Below, piece by piece: positions 21,264-31,735 of a stretch of 64,000 bases of DNA. Each line of letters begins with the position of its first letter. The stretch's first letter is position 1. The notes beneath the pieces are model-generated. The model saw nothing but the letters and a program-made list of their open reading frames with translations. It did not search any database and was not told where the DNA came from. This stretch comes from Bubalus kerabau (Eukaryota > Chordata > Mammalia > Artiodactyla > Bovidae). The stretch lies in the NCBI RefSeq assembly GCF_029407905.1, contig NC_073627.1, forward strand, positions 157,113,697 through 157,177,696, written 5' to 3'. A program made the translations under genes and the position numbers.

Positions 21264-21737
21264 TTTAGACATGGTGCAAGGAATGTGAAATGCTAGGGGG
21301 CTGTTTGGAGAGTAAACTTGAGTTTATAGTTTCAGAAGGGCAACTATTCCTAAGAATTGATCATCCCTAGGATTTAGCTATGAAACCAGCTAAATGAATT
21401 GAAATGGAGATGAATATGTCTGGAGTTAAGGAACTATAAGAACAAGTTACTCAGTTGGCCTGTGAACCACGAAATCATCCAGATGTTGGCAGTTAGAGTG
21501 AAGAGACATACTGAAAGTCACATGTTACAATTTTGATGAATCTGAAAGAAGCCACAGAACATTGCAATGCTTTTCAAACTTTAAAAAGATAAATACAAAT
21601 ACAGTGTGCACTCAAATACATGTGCATGACTCGAATAAAACAAGAGTTTTGCAAAAATAATTTCATTCGTTAATTTCTATACTTTGGTAAATACAAAGTA
21701 TGAAAACTATATCCCAAAGGACAGTTTAAAAGAATGT
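21264..21737. other. Unassigned sequence
   Basis: AT-rich, no frame over 60 codons, no repeat recognised. Confidence 0.4.
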
Positions 21738-21749
21738 TCCTCTTGCACA

Positions 21750-21973
21750 CGCATGCATGCTAAGTCACTTCAGTCATGTCTGACTCTTTGCAAGCCAATG
21801 GACTGTAGACTGCCAGAGCCCCAGAATCCATGGGATTCTCCAGGCAAGAATACCGGAGTGGGTTGCCATGTCCTCCTCCAGGGGATTTTCCTGGCCCTGG
21901 ATTGAATCTGGGATTCTTAGGTCTCCTGCATTGGCAGGTGCATTCTTTACCACTATCGCCACCTGGGAAACCC
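21750..21973 (-). mobile_element. Bov-tA SINE, antisense
   Basis: Full antisense Bov-tA (gcatgctaagtcacttcagtc to ccactatcgccacctggg). Flanks TCCTCTTGCACA (21738-21749) and TCCTCATGCACA (21974-21985) differ at one base. Frames of 73-85 codons read through it are not genes. Confidence 0.9.
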
Positions 21974-22019
21974 TCCTCATGCACAGAATCCCCAAAGTCT
22001 CCAAAAAAATCTCGTCACT

Positions 22020-22207
22020 TTGGGACTTCCCTGGTGGTCCAGTGGGTTAAGACTCCAGGCCTGCAATGCAGGGGTCCCTGGGTTTGATCCTGGTCAGAGA
22101 ACTGGATTCCACATGACACAACTACTGTGTACTGCAATGAAGATGAATATCAGACTTGGCACAGACAAATAAATAAACAAATGAAAATGAATATTGAAAA
22201 AAAAAAG
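22020..22207 (+). mobile_element. CHR-type SINE
   Basis: Sense copy: gggacttccctggtggtccagtggg head with A box, gggtttgatcctgg as the B box, ends (AAAT)n and then A11 near 22197. Confidence 0.85.
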
Positions 22208-22910
22208 ACAAAAAACAGCTTCCTCATTTTTATAGCTTTCCTTCAATCAATCATTTGTAAGATGAATTAATATGAGAAATTTCCATTTTTAAATTTCTCT
22301 TCACATTCTAAGGAATGCCCTTGGTTAATTGCCACCGCATTTAGGCACAGGGAGGTACACTATTTGCATGTATTAGAAGGTGGGTACACACAGGATGTCT
22401 GGGACAGGGGAAGTTACGTCTGAACCCTCCCCAGACCCAGTCGTCTCTCCTGCTTAGGTCTCCTCTGTGAGCTGGAAACGCTGTCCTGACAGTCCCTGGG
22501 AACGTAGCTGCATAAGCAGAAGCTGCTGCTTTTCCTTTTTCCTTCTATAGTCTGGTAGTTTGAATGTATTTTGAAAGAGTAGACCCATGACATACCCTGA
22601 AAATTATGTACAACAAAGATGAGCTAATTAAATAATGCAATGTGATGACGAAAATAATGCAATGTGATAACGATAATACTGTAGAATCATACTTTCTAAC
22701 ATTAAAATAGAGTATCAAGGGCCAGGAGGGATGACATTCATGGCAAGAGGTAGGGAAGGGAAGGATGAGATAAGTGTCTGACTTCAGAAATGGTTTTCCT
22801 TTCACCAAAATTGTAAAGAAAGCCTGGTGCTTTAGGGCAGTGGTCTCATCCAGCTGGGAAAAAAAAGTGTAGGCACACACACACACATATTCCAACGCTG
22901 TCTTTCTTAG
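22208..22910. other. Unassigned sequence with a short CA run
   Basis: A CACACACACACA run lies near 22875-22888. The 116-codon minus-strand frame at 22545-22895 is not recognisable and starts inside the CA tract. Confidence 0.4.
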
Positions 22911-23585
22911 AGGTCACCTTGTGGAAGTGCAGAACAGTTTCCTGGAAGGAGAAACAGTGGCTCAGAGGGAGGAGCAGGCAGACACAGTCCTTGGCTGTAG
23001 ATTCTGCCTGTCATTGGTTCCTGGAAGCAGGAGGAGTTCCAGACACTGCTGACTGTGGAGGAACAAAAGTGAGAGCTGTCTCCAGGCCACAGGGAACTGA
23101 ATCCAGTCCCAGCTGAGCCAATACTAATATTGGCCAACACTCTTTTTTTCTAAGGATGACTGTTTTCTGAAGGCTGCAGAGACATCTAATGAGTGACAAC
23201 CAGAGACTTGTCTTTTGTTCTACATAGATAACACCATTGACCCAGTTTAGCTTCAGCAAGTGCTTACACAAACAGCCTAAGTAGGTCTAGGCCACTTGTT
23301 TGTTTATGTGATGGGAACAGCCTGTCTACTTGCCAAGGTGGGCCAGTCCTCTGATGCTGCAGCTACGTTCGCAGAGGTAGCAGAAGAGTTAAAATAGATT
23401 TGCTTGAGCTTTTTCTTCTTTAAGTGATAAGCAGGGGAGGAAAGTTGGATGGTTTACATTTCTAGACCTATCTGATTGAAAAAACCTAAAAGTTTGATAG
23501 CACAGTATGCTTGCAAGCTTCTGGCTTGCTTATATCCAGCTTTTGATAATTTAATTTCTCTCAATTAAAGGGAAAAACTTTTCCC
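22911..23585. other. Unassigned sequence
   Basis: Frames on both strands near 22919-23271 overlap one another. No repeat recognised. Confidence 0.4.
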
Positions 23586-23815
23586 AAAAGAATTTATTTA
23601 TTTTATTTTTGGTTGCACTGGGTCTTCATTGCTGTGTTCAGACTCTCTCTAGTTTCAGAGAGTGGGGTCTATTCTCTTGCTGCTGTAGGTGGGGCTTCTC
23701 ATTGCGGTAGCTTCTCCTGTTGCAGGGCCTCGGCCTGAGGCACACGGGCTTTGGCAGTTGTGGTATGTGGGCTCTGTAGTTGTGGCGCGTGGGTTTAGTT
23801 TCTCCACGGCATGGG
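23586..23815 (-). mobile_element. CHR-type SINE, antisense, head lost
   Basis: A tail-side piece: aatttatttattttatttttggttgcactgggtcttc through cgcgtgggtttag. It stops at ccacggcatggg, so the tRNA-like head is missing. Confidence 0.8.
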
Positions 23816-24304
23816 AAAAGCTTTTTGATAATCCAAGATCACAGTGTAGTCACTGGCAGTTTCTAAGAGCTAGTCCTTTGTCCTTTTAGCATCCTATTGA
23901 CATCCTTGAAAACATCTTAGCTTCCTGGCAGCAACAGGTGTTCCAGGTCTCCTGTGAGTTTTCTGCGCCCTGAGACATGTACTGAGCTATTCTCCAAGAC
24001 ACCCTGGATTCTTCTAGGGGAGAATAGATTTGGAAACACAGGATGGGTGTTCAGGATATACATGAGAAATGGTAGGCAGAAACGCTATAGTAGATGCTGA
24101 GACAATTTTTTTTTAACAGGAGGAGTGTTTCTGTGAGTTCACACTGACTTTTCCACTCTGAGTTTAGATATGTTTTTCTCTGCTGCACATTTAAAAAAAT
24201 CCTCAGGCAAACTATAATTGTATTACGTGTCTTTCCCTATCATTATTGGGTGGTCAACATGTGATACATGTGATAGATAAAATACTTAACAACAAAGCAT
24301 TTTA
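23816..24304. other. Unassigned sequence
   Basis: No repeat or frame supported. T9 run near 24107. Confidence 0.4.
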
Positions 24305-24440
24305 TGGGACTTCCCTAGTGGTCCAGTGGTTAAGATGCTGCCTTCCAACACGGGGAATGCAGATTCAATCCCTGGTTGGGGAAGTAAGGTCCCACATGCT
24401 GTGAGGTTCAGCCAAAAATTTTTTAAAAGAAGAAATACAT
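24305..24440 (+). mobile_element. Short CHR-type SINE
   Basis: Sense copy: gggacttccctagtggtccagtgg, B-box-like gattcaatccctgg, 3' end ttcagccaaaaattttttaaaag. Short form of about 135 bp. Confidence 0.85.
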
Positions 24441-24719
24441 ATATTTTAAAAAGCATGCTATTAAACAAATTAATATAAATCGCTCATTTCCTTTACTATG
24501 TTAAAGCCATTTTCTTAGGTCCTGCCTTTTATTTACTAACTAGACCAGTTAACCGACACATCTCACCATTGTAGTACGATGCTGACCCTCGTAACTAGGA
24601 GGCAGGGGGAGATCTGAATTGTTTTCAGTCCCCATGATTGTAGTCCCCAGCTTGTTTCTTCTCTTCTCTCATAGATGGGCCTGGTTATTTGGTTTTCTAA
24701 AAGCTTTACTGAGATATTT

Positions 24720-25437
24720 CAGTTCAGTTCAGTCACTCAGTCGTGTCCGACTCTTTGCGACCCCATGGACTGCAGCACACCAGGCCTCCCTGTCCATCAC
24801 CAACTCCCGGAGTTCACTCAAATTCACATCAATCGAGTCAGTGATGCCATCCAGCCATCTCATCCTCTGTCAACCCCTTCTCCTCCTGCCTTCCATCTTG
24901 CCCAGCATCAGAGTCTTTTCAAATGAGTCAGTTCTTCGCATCAGGTGGCCAAAGTATTGCAGTTTCAGCTTCAACATCAGTCCTTCCAATGAATACTCAG
25001 GACTGATTTCCTTTAGGGTGGATTGGTAGGATCTCCTTGCAATCCAAAGGACTCTTAAGAGTCTTCTCCAACACCACAGTTCAAAACCATCAATTCTTCA
25101 GCGCTTAGCCTTCCAACTCTCACATCCATACATGACTACTGGAAAAAAAATAGACCTAACTAGATGGACCTCTGTTGGCAAAGGAATGTCCCTGCTTTTT
25201 AATATGCTGTCTAGGTTGGTCATAACTTTTCTTTGAAGGAGCAAGCGTTTTTTAATTTCATGGCTGCAGTCACAATCTACAGTGATTTTGGAGCCCCCAC
25301 CAAAATAAAGTCTGCCACTGTTTCCACTGTTTTTCCATCTATTTGCCATGAAGTGATGGGACTGGATGCCATGATCTTTGTTTTCTGAATGCTGAGCTTT
25401 AAGCCAACTTTTTCACTCTCCTCTTTCACTTTCATCA
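24720..25437 (-). mobile_element. 5'-truncated BovB (ART2A-like) with 9-bp target duplication
   Basis: Antisense element from the tail CAGTTCAGTTCAGT to the region just past the RT YADD box. GAGATATTT occurs at 24711-24719 and 25438-25446, so the 718-bp element is delimited exactly. It ends in the RT thumb region on its 5' side, which fits simple 5' truncation during reverse transcription. Frames are broken. Confidence 0.95.
25098..25349 (-). pseudogene. BovB RT relic in the truncated copy
   Basis: Eighty-three codons of the BovB region between YADD and the C-terminus (GGGSKITVDCDCSHEIKKRL, LKSRDIPLPTEVHLVRS, VVMYGCES). The sense of the frame is correct but it lacks catalytic boxes. Confidence 0.75.
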
Positions 25438-25446
25438 GAGATATTT

Positions 25447-25720
25447 AGACTGTCCCAAACTATGCCTCAATGGCATATTGATTATTTTAAATTAAAGTTA
25501 CTTTAAAAAACAGCCTTTGCAAGAGAGACACACTGACCCTCCTTTCTGTCTCCCTGAAAGCAGGAAATTAATCTCTCATATGAAAGGTACATTCCCTGCA
25601 TGGGGAAGTAGAAGAACACCTTATCAGTAGAGATAGGGAATTCATGCCTATCTAAACAAACCTTATTTAACTCACTGCTCCAAGTCCAAACTCTAGAGTC
25701 TTGACTATGTAAGCATCCAA
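25447..25720 (+). mobile_element. LTR of the TGTCAGGGAG family, left half
   Basis: U3-like text: tgattattttaaattaaag, ctccctgaaagcaggaaattaatctc. It is continued after the BovB at 28489. The left edge coincides with the target duplication of the truncated BovB, so the true LTR start may lie before 24711. Confidence 0.6.
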
Positions 25721-26000
25721 GGTCAGGGGCGGTGGCCAAAAGGAGCTACCCCCCGCCCGAGGCCAGGGGTGGCAGCCAGGAGGTGGCTACCCCACGTCCG
25801 AGGTCAGGGGCGGCGGTCCAAAGGAGCAACCCCACGTCCAAGGAGCGGTGGCTGCGCAGGCGCAGGAGGGCCAAGAGGAGCCACTCCACGTTCAAGGTCA
25901 GGAGGGGTGGCGGTGAGGAGATACCCCTTGTCAAAGGTAAGGAGCAGTGGCTGCGCTTTGCTGGAGCAGCCGTGAAGAGATACCCCACGTCCAAGGTAAG
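25721..26000 (+). promoter_or_regulatory. BovB 5' leader: GC-rich repeated units
   Basis: Six copies of a TACCCCACGTCCAAGG-like core start at 25747, 25788, 25828, 25882, 25922 and 25981, spaced about 40-59 bp. The block is the most CpG-rich part of the window. As BovB has no LTR, its promoter must lie in the transcribed 5' leader, so this block is the likely promoter; activity is inferred, not shown. The last two units end in CAAAGGTAAG and CCAAGGTAAG, matching 5' splice-site consensus. Confidence 0.7.
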
Positions 26001-26372
26001 AGAAACCCAAGTAAGATGGTAAGTGTTGCAAGAGGGCATCAGAGGGCAGACACACTGAAATCATAATTACAGAAAACTAGTCAATCTAATTACACGGACC
26101 ACAGCCTTGTCTAACTCAATGAAACTAAGCCATGCCCTGTGGGGCCACGCAAGACAGGCGGGTCATGGTGGAGAGGTCTGACAGAATGTGATCCACTGCA
26201 GAAGGGAATGGCAAACCACTTCAGTATTCTTGCCTTGAGAACCCCATGAACAGTATGAAACATTCTAGGAATCAGTGAACTAAAATGGACTAGAATGGGT
26301 GAATTTAACTCAGATGACCGTTATATCTACTAGTGTGGGCAGGAAACCCTTAGAAGAAATGGAGTAGCCATC

Positions 26373-27293
26373 ATGGTCAACAAAAGAGTCCGAAATGCAG
26401 TACTTGGATGCAATCTCAAAAACAACAGAATGATCTCTGTTCGTTTCCAAGGCAAACCATTCAATATTATGGTAATCCAAGTCTATGCCCCAACCAGTAA
26501 CACTGAAGAAGCTGATGTTGAACGGTTGTATGAAGACCTACAAGACCTTTTAGAACTAACACCCAAAAAAGATGTCCTTTTCATTATAGGGGACTGGAAT
26601 GCAAAAGTAGGAAGTCAAGAAACACCTGGAGTAACAGGCAAATTTGGCCTTGGAATATGGAATGAAGCAGGGCAAAGGCTAATAGAGTTTTGCCAAGAGA
26701 ATGCACTGGTCATAGCAAACACCCTCTTCCAACAACACAAGAGAAGACTCTACACATGGACATCACCAGATGGTCAACACCAAAATCAGATGGATTATAT
26801 TCTTTGCAGCCAAAGATGGAGAAGCTCTATACAGTCAGCAAAAACAAGACCAGGAGCTGACTGTGGCTCAGATCATGAACTCCTTATTGCCAAATTCAGA
26901 CTTAAACTGAAGAAAGAAGGGAAAACCACTAGACCATTCAGGTATGACCTAAATCAAATCCCTTATGATTATACAGTGGAAGTGAGAAATAGATTTAAGG
27001 GACTAGATCTGATAGATAGAGTGCCTGATGAACTATGGAATGAGGTTCGTGACATTATACAGGAGACAGGGATCAAGTCCATCCCCGTGGAAAAGAAATG
27101 CAAAAAAGCAAAATGGCTGTCTGGGGAGGCCTTACAAATAGCTGTGAAAAGAAGAGAAGTGAAAAGCAAAGGAGAAAAGGAAAGATATAAGCATCTGAAT
27201 GCAGAGTTCCAAAGAATAGCAAGAAGACATAAGAAAGCCTTCCTCAGAGATCAATGCAGAGAAATAGAGGAAAACACAGAAGGGGAAAGATGA
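26373..27293 (+). pseudogene. BovB endonuclease domain, near-intact frame
   Basis: The longest open frame in the window, 306 codons. It is the APE-type endonuclease of BovB, which nicks target DNA to prime reverse transcription. Motifs: QVYAP at residues 36-40, GDWNAKVG at 73-80 with the conserved Asn, MDYIL at 140-144, and CGSDHELL at 164-171 with the catalytic Asp-His pair. The basic linker to RT follows (KKCKKAKWL). The ATG is internal; the upstream frame is lost through the deletion near 26262, so the N-terminal catalytic residues are missing. It ends by frame change at 27293. Confidence 0.9.
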
Positions 27294-27760
27294 GAGATCT
27301 CTTCAAGAAAATCAGAGATACCAAAGGAACATTTCATGCCAAGATGGGCTCGATAAAGGACAGAAACGGTATGGACCTAACAGAAGCAGAAGATATTAAG
27401 AAGAGGTGGCAAAAATACACAGAAGAACTGTACAAAAAAGATCTTCACAACCAAGATAATCACAATGGTGTGATCACTGACCTAGAGCCAGACATCCTGG
27501 AATGTGAAGTCAAGTGGGCCTTAGAAAGCATCACTACGAACAAAGCTAGTGGAGGTGATGGAATTCCAGTTGAGCTATTTCAAATCCTGAAAGATGATGC
27601 TGTGAAAGTGCTACACTCAATATGCCAGCAAATTTGGAAAACTCAGCAGTGGCCACAGGACTGGAAAAGGTCAGTTTTTATTCCAATCCCAAAGAAAGAC
27701 AATGCCAAAAATGCTCAAACTACTGCACAATTGCACTCATCTCACACACTAGTAAAGTAA
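27254..27760 (+). pseudogene. BovB linker and RT N-terminal fragment
   Basis: A 168-codon frame, in a different phase from the endonuclease. It has the linker (DVFKKIRDTKGTFHAKMGS-like text) and the RT entry ASGGDGIPVELF, then WPQDWKRSVFIPIPKK. The phase changes again at about 27705, where one base is missing or added. Confidence 0.85.
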
Positions 27761-28236
27761 TGCTTAAAATTCTCCAAGCCAGGCTTTACCAATATGTGAA
27801 GCGTGAACTTCCTGATGTTCAAGCTGGTTTTAGAGAAGGCAGAGAAACCAGAGATCAAATTGACAACATCCTCTGGATCATGGAAAAAGCAAGGCAGTTG
27901 CAGAAAAACATCTATTTCTGCTTTATTGACTATGCCAAAGCCTTTGACTGTGTGGATCACAATAAACTGTGGAAAATTCTGAAAGATATGGGCATACCAG
28001 ACCACCTGACCTGCCTCTTGAGAAACCTATATGCAGGTCAGGAAGCAACAGTTAGAACTGGACATGGAACAACAGACTGGTTCCAAATAGGAAAAGGAGT
28101 ACATCAAGGCTGTATATTGTCACCCTGCTTATTTAACTTCTATGCAGGGTACATCATGAGAAACGCTGGGTTAGATGAAGCACAAGCTGGAATCAAGATT
28201 TCTTTGGAAGGAATAATGCTGAAGCTGAAACTCTAG
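27622..28236 (+). pseudogene. BovB RT palm fragment, YADD box deleted
   Basis: A 204-codon frame in the third phase. RT text is in register from about residue 30: FIDYAKAFDC (101-110) holds the first catalytic Asp, and HQGCILSPCLF (161-171) the QG motif, with His in place of the usual Arg before Q. At about residue 192 the frame jumps to LEGIMLKLKL of the C-terminal part, so the YADD box and thumb are gone. Confidence 0.88.
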
Positions 28237-28251
28237 TACTTTGGCTACCTC

Positions 28252-28452
28252 ATGCGAAGAGTTGACTCATTGGAAAAGACTCTGATGCTGGGAGGGATTG
28301 GGGGCAGGAGGAGAAGGGGACGACAGAGGATGAGATGGCTAGATGGCATCATTGACTCGATGGACGTGAATTTGAGTGAACTCCAGGAGTTGGTGATGGA
28401 CAGGGAGGCCTGGCGTGCTGCAATTCATGGGGTCACAAAGAGTCAGACATGA
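28252..28452 (+). pseudogene. BovB C-terminal tail relic
   Basis: Sixty-six codons with MRRVDSLEKTLMLGGIGG, the RRRRGRQRMRWLDGIID run and HGVTKSQT before the stop. It is separated from the palm fragment by a stop at about 28234. Confidence 0.85.
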
Positions 28453-28488
28453 CTGAGTGACTGAACTGAACTGAACTGAAGCATCCAA

Positions 28489-28718
28489 AGCCTAAATTTC
28501 TTTGTCCTGACAATTCTTCACAAATTTATTTTTTCTTTGTCTAAAAAGTATGAAAGCTGCCTGCCTTGGTTACTTCTCAGATTCCATTTCTATGAGACCT
28601 GTGTGTGTAGAAATTAAAATGTGTTTGTTTTTCTCCTGTTATCCTATCTTGTGTCATTTTTATTATATTGGGCACTAGAACTCAAGAGGGGTAGGGGGGA
28701 ATTTTCCACTCCCTGACA
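28489..28718 (+). mobile_element. LTR of the TGTCAGGGAG family, right half
   Basis: Continues 25447-25720. It has a U5-like stretch (tttctcctgttatcctatcttgtgtc) and ends ACTCCCTGACA at 28718, which pairs with the TGTCAGGGAG start seen in related copies as a 10-bp terminal inverted repeat. Confidence 0.65.
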
Positions 28719-28762
28719 ATAAACTTTGTCAACTGAAAAAAAAAAAAAAAAAAAAAAAAAAA
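28718..28762 (+). promoter_or_regulatory. AATAAA signal followed by long A-run
   Basis: AATAAA at 28718-28723 is followed 13 bases later by a 26-28 base A-run, directly after the LTR end. This is a normal signal-to-tail distance. The LTR plus A-tail may thus be a retroposed transcript end; no matching target duplication was found upstream. Confidence 0.5.
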
Positions 28763-29095
28763 CAAATACATATGACCTAAAAGTTGAGAAATTTGTTTGG
28801 TGGGACTCATGAGGACTTCAAGCCCAGGAGACAGCATCTCAGGTGACCCCAGAAAACTGATTCCTAGGGGGAGTGGAGGAGCCAGACTATACAGAAGTTT
28901 GTAGCAAGGGGCAGGTAATCTTAATATTAAAAGATTACTGTTAATTAAGGAAAACCAGATTTCTCATATTAAGGGATCTAGTGCTCTTCTATGTATGGGA
29001 AAATGCAAGTGATCAGGCTTACTGAAATCATTTCTTTTATATGCATCTCAGCTATCTGGGGCCAAATCCTGCTTTTTGATTGTTCTCACCCGTAA
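28763..29095. other. Unassigned sequence
   Basis: No frame or repeat supported. Confidence 0.4.
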
Positions 29096-29752
29096 TTCCA
29101 GTCCCATCACCTCTTGGCAAATAGATGGAGAAAAATGGAAACAGTGGTAGAATTTATTTTCTTGGGTTTCAAAATCACTGCAGATGGTGACTGCAGTCAT
29201 GAAATTATTTTCTCCACACTTGCTCCTTGGAAGAAAAGCTATGCTTTAATATGCTAGGCAGCATATTAAAAAGGAGAGACATCATTTTGCCAACAAAGGT
29301 CTGTCTAGTCAAAGCTATTGTTTTTCCAGTAGTCATGTACAGATGTGAGAGTTGGACCATAAAGAAGGCTGAGCACCAAAGAATTGATGCTTTCAAACTG
29401 TGGTGTTGGAGAAGACTTGAGAGTCCCTTGGACTGCAAGGAGATCAAACCTGTCCATCCTAAAGGAAATCAACCTGAATATTCATTGGAAGGACTGATGT
29501 TGAAGCTGAAGCTCCAATACTTTGGCCACTGATGCAAAGAACCGACTCATTGGAAAAGACCCTGATGCTGGGAAAGATTGAAGACAGCAGGAGAAGGGGG
29601 TGACAGAGGATGAGCTGATTGGACGGCATCATCAACTCACTGGACATGAATTTGAGCAATCACCAGGAGATAGTGAAGGACAGGGAAGCCTGGTGTGGTG
29701 CAGTCCATGGGGTCCCAAAGAGTCAGACACAACTTTGTCACTGAACAGCAGC
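29096..29752 (+). mobile_element. 5'-truncated BovB 3' part
   Basis: Sense copy from the post-YADD region (gtcccatcacctcttggc) to the tail cactgaacagcagc. TAATTC occurs next to both ends (about 29093 and 29758), a possible short target duplication. A 101-codon frame at 29227-29532 is RT thumb relic. Confidence 0.88.
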
Positions 29753-30044
29753 AATTCTTAATTCTTCATTTACCATAAGGGGTAGCAGATATGGTGGATT
29801 TCTGCCTCTTAAACTTTCTCCTAGTCCCCCCTCCCCACTGCCCCACCACTCCAGCTCCTCAGCACTTATGGGGGAGGAAGTGGCTCATCACTGCTGAGTA
29901 GCTGATATTGTTTTACCTGGGCTCAGAAATTTGCATTTGGAAGGCTGGAATCCCTGATGTCTGTGACATGGCTTGTTTACTAGCATAGCAGAAAATATTT
30001 TATTTCACAGAAATATTTCATTTCACAACTTTATATACTTTTAG
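29753..30044. other. Unassigned sequence
   Basis: CCCC-rich words near 29825-29850. Nothing recognised. Confidence 0.4.
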
Positions 30045-30557
30045 GAGAGAAAAAAACAGTTTTCCCTCTACCTATTTTAGATTCATTGGCTGGGACTCCA
30101 TAAATTAGACTAACAGAAGATAGATTAACAAGAGAAAGAGAAGTTCATCCAGGCTAGAGCACTCAGAGATGAGTGACTCCAAGAGGTAACCAGGGCTTAT
30201 ATTGCATCTCTAAAAATCAGTAATACATTTTCAGAGAAGTGGCAAGACAAAGCAAAGGATTTTTTAGGGGCCACAAATTTCAGGAAGTTAAATACATGAG
30301 GAAATTGATGGAATATGAGCTACTTGCAACACAGGTTCCTCTGTCGTGTCTCAGGACTGATCTGGGTCTAGTGTTGTTGGGGTGATTAACTTTCATCCTT
30401 CCTTGTAGAGAAAGGAGGATGGGGACACCTTTACTAAATTTATGTCTTTTTAGGCAAATGGGAGGGGGGAGGGTTTTTCCTGCATCTACTGCTTCTCAAC
30501 TGCCTTCAGCCTAAAATAATACTTATGTCAAACTGGCACATTTTGGGTGGCACGTTC
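30045..30557 (-). mobile_element. LTR of the TGTCAGGGAG family, antisense
   Basis: Left end resembles the reverse of the LTR 3' end (cagttttccctctacc), then gatagattaacaagagaaag is shared with the LTR at 60.28 kb. The right end, reversed, gives gtgccacccaaaatgtgcc as in the 19.55-kb copy. Eroded terminal bases. Confidence 0.5.
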
Positions 30558-30559
30558 TG

Positions 30560-30873
30560 CTATGCTTTACTGTACAGTTCATTCATTTAAAGTATATAAT
30601 TCAACGTTTTCAGTATATTCATAGAGCTGTGTAATCACCACTGCAATCTAATTTTAGAACATATTTTTTTCTCACACTCCTGCAAAAGAAACTTCATACG
30701 TATCAGCTTTCAATCCTTATTCACCCCCCCAACTTAGGCCCTATTTTACATTTCTACCAGCACCACATGAAGATACCAATTTCTTGCCAGCATTCGTTCC
30801 ATCCTTCTGTTCACTCCAGTGAGTGTGAGTGAAGTATTCTCACTGTGAGTGTGATTGGCAGATCCCTAATGAC
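30560..30873 (-). mobile_element. Old L1 3' end, antisense, segment 1
   Basis: Antisense 3' end of an ancient L1: gtacagttcattcatttaaag, tgtgtaatcaccactgc, then agtattctcactgtgagtgtgattggc. It continues after the BovB fragment. Confidence 0.65.
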
Positions 30874-31190
30874 AAGGAGATCAAACCAAGTGAATCTTAA
30901 AGGAAATCAACCTTGAATATTCACTGGAAGGACTGATGCTGAAGCTGAAGATCCATTACTTTTGTCACCTGATGCGAACAGCTGATTCACTGGATAAGAC
31001 CCTGATGATGGGAAAGACTGAAGATGGAAGAAGAGGGCAACAGAGGATGAGATGGTTGTATGGCATCCTGATTCGATAGACGCCAGCTTCGGCAAACTCT
31101 GGGAGATGACGAGGGACAGGGGAGCCTGGTGTGTCGCCATCCATGGTATTGCAAAGAGTCAGGCACGACTTGGCAACTGAACAACAACGA
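30874..31190 (+). mobile_element. BovB 3' tail inside the old L1
   Basis: Sense BovB tail (caaggagatcaaaccaag to ggcaactgaacaacaac) of 317 bp. L1 text reads directly from ccctaatgac to ttgatgatgttgaac if it is removed. AATGAC and AACGAC beside the ends may be a diverged target duplication. Confidence 0.85.
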
Positions 31191-31735
31191 CTTGATGATG
31201 TTGAACATCCTCTCATGAGCTTGTTGACTATGTCTTTGGAGAAATGTCTGTTCAATCCTGTGTCTAGTTTTTAATTGGGTTATTTGTCTTTTTCTTATTG
31301 AGTTGTAGGAGTTCTTTATCTGTTCTAGATACAACTCGAATATCCAATTTATGATTTTATAAAATTTTCTCCCGCTCTCTGAGTTGTTTTTTCCTTTGCT
31401 TAGTGATATCATATATAGCACTGATAGTGCCTATCATTTTGATGTGGTCTAATTCATCTATTTTTTTCTTTTGTTGCTTTTTTGGTGTTTTATCTAAGAA
31501 ACTAGCTCCTATAACAAATTCACAAAGACTTCCTCCTATGTTTTCTTCAAAGAGTTTAATAGTTTTGGCTCTTGTATTTAGGTCTATGAGTCATTTTGAG
31601 TTAATTTTTGCAGAGTTTGATAAGTGTTTGACTTATTTTATTGCGTGTGGATGTTCAATTGTCCCAGCACCATTTGTTGAAGGGGCAATTCTTTCCCCAT
31701 GGAATGTTCTTGGAACATTTATCAGAATCATGTGA
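31191..31735 (-). mobile_element. Old L1 antisense, segment 2
   Basis: Antisense L1 text: tctttggagaaatgtctgttc, ggagttctttatctgttctag, then ttcaattgtcccagcaccatttgttgaag. The 110-codon frame at 31403-31735 is antisense L1, not a gene. Confidence 0.8.

Larger units (their letters stand above)
25721..28478 (+). mobile_element. BovB LINE with complete 5' end, two internal deletions
   Basis: Both ends are exact: AAGCATCCAA lies at 25711-25720 and 28479-28488. The 5' end has the GC-rich tandem-unit leader, then the 5' coding text, the endonuclease, RT, and the C-terminal tail with (ACTGA)n. Compared with the other copies, about 285 bp are missing at about 26262 and about 550 bp at about 28200. 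The second deletion removes the YADD catalytic box. The element lies inside an LTR. It cannot make active protein, but it is the only copy here with its promoter-side end. Confidence 0.92.

Noticed and set aside
25732..26064. GC-rich, arginine-rich frames on both strands that resemble a small basic protein
   Set aside because: They are readings of the repeated units of the BovB 5' leader; frames are open because the units lack stops, not because of coding.
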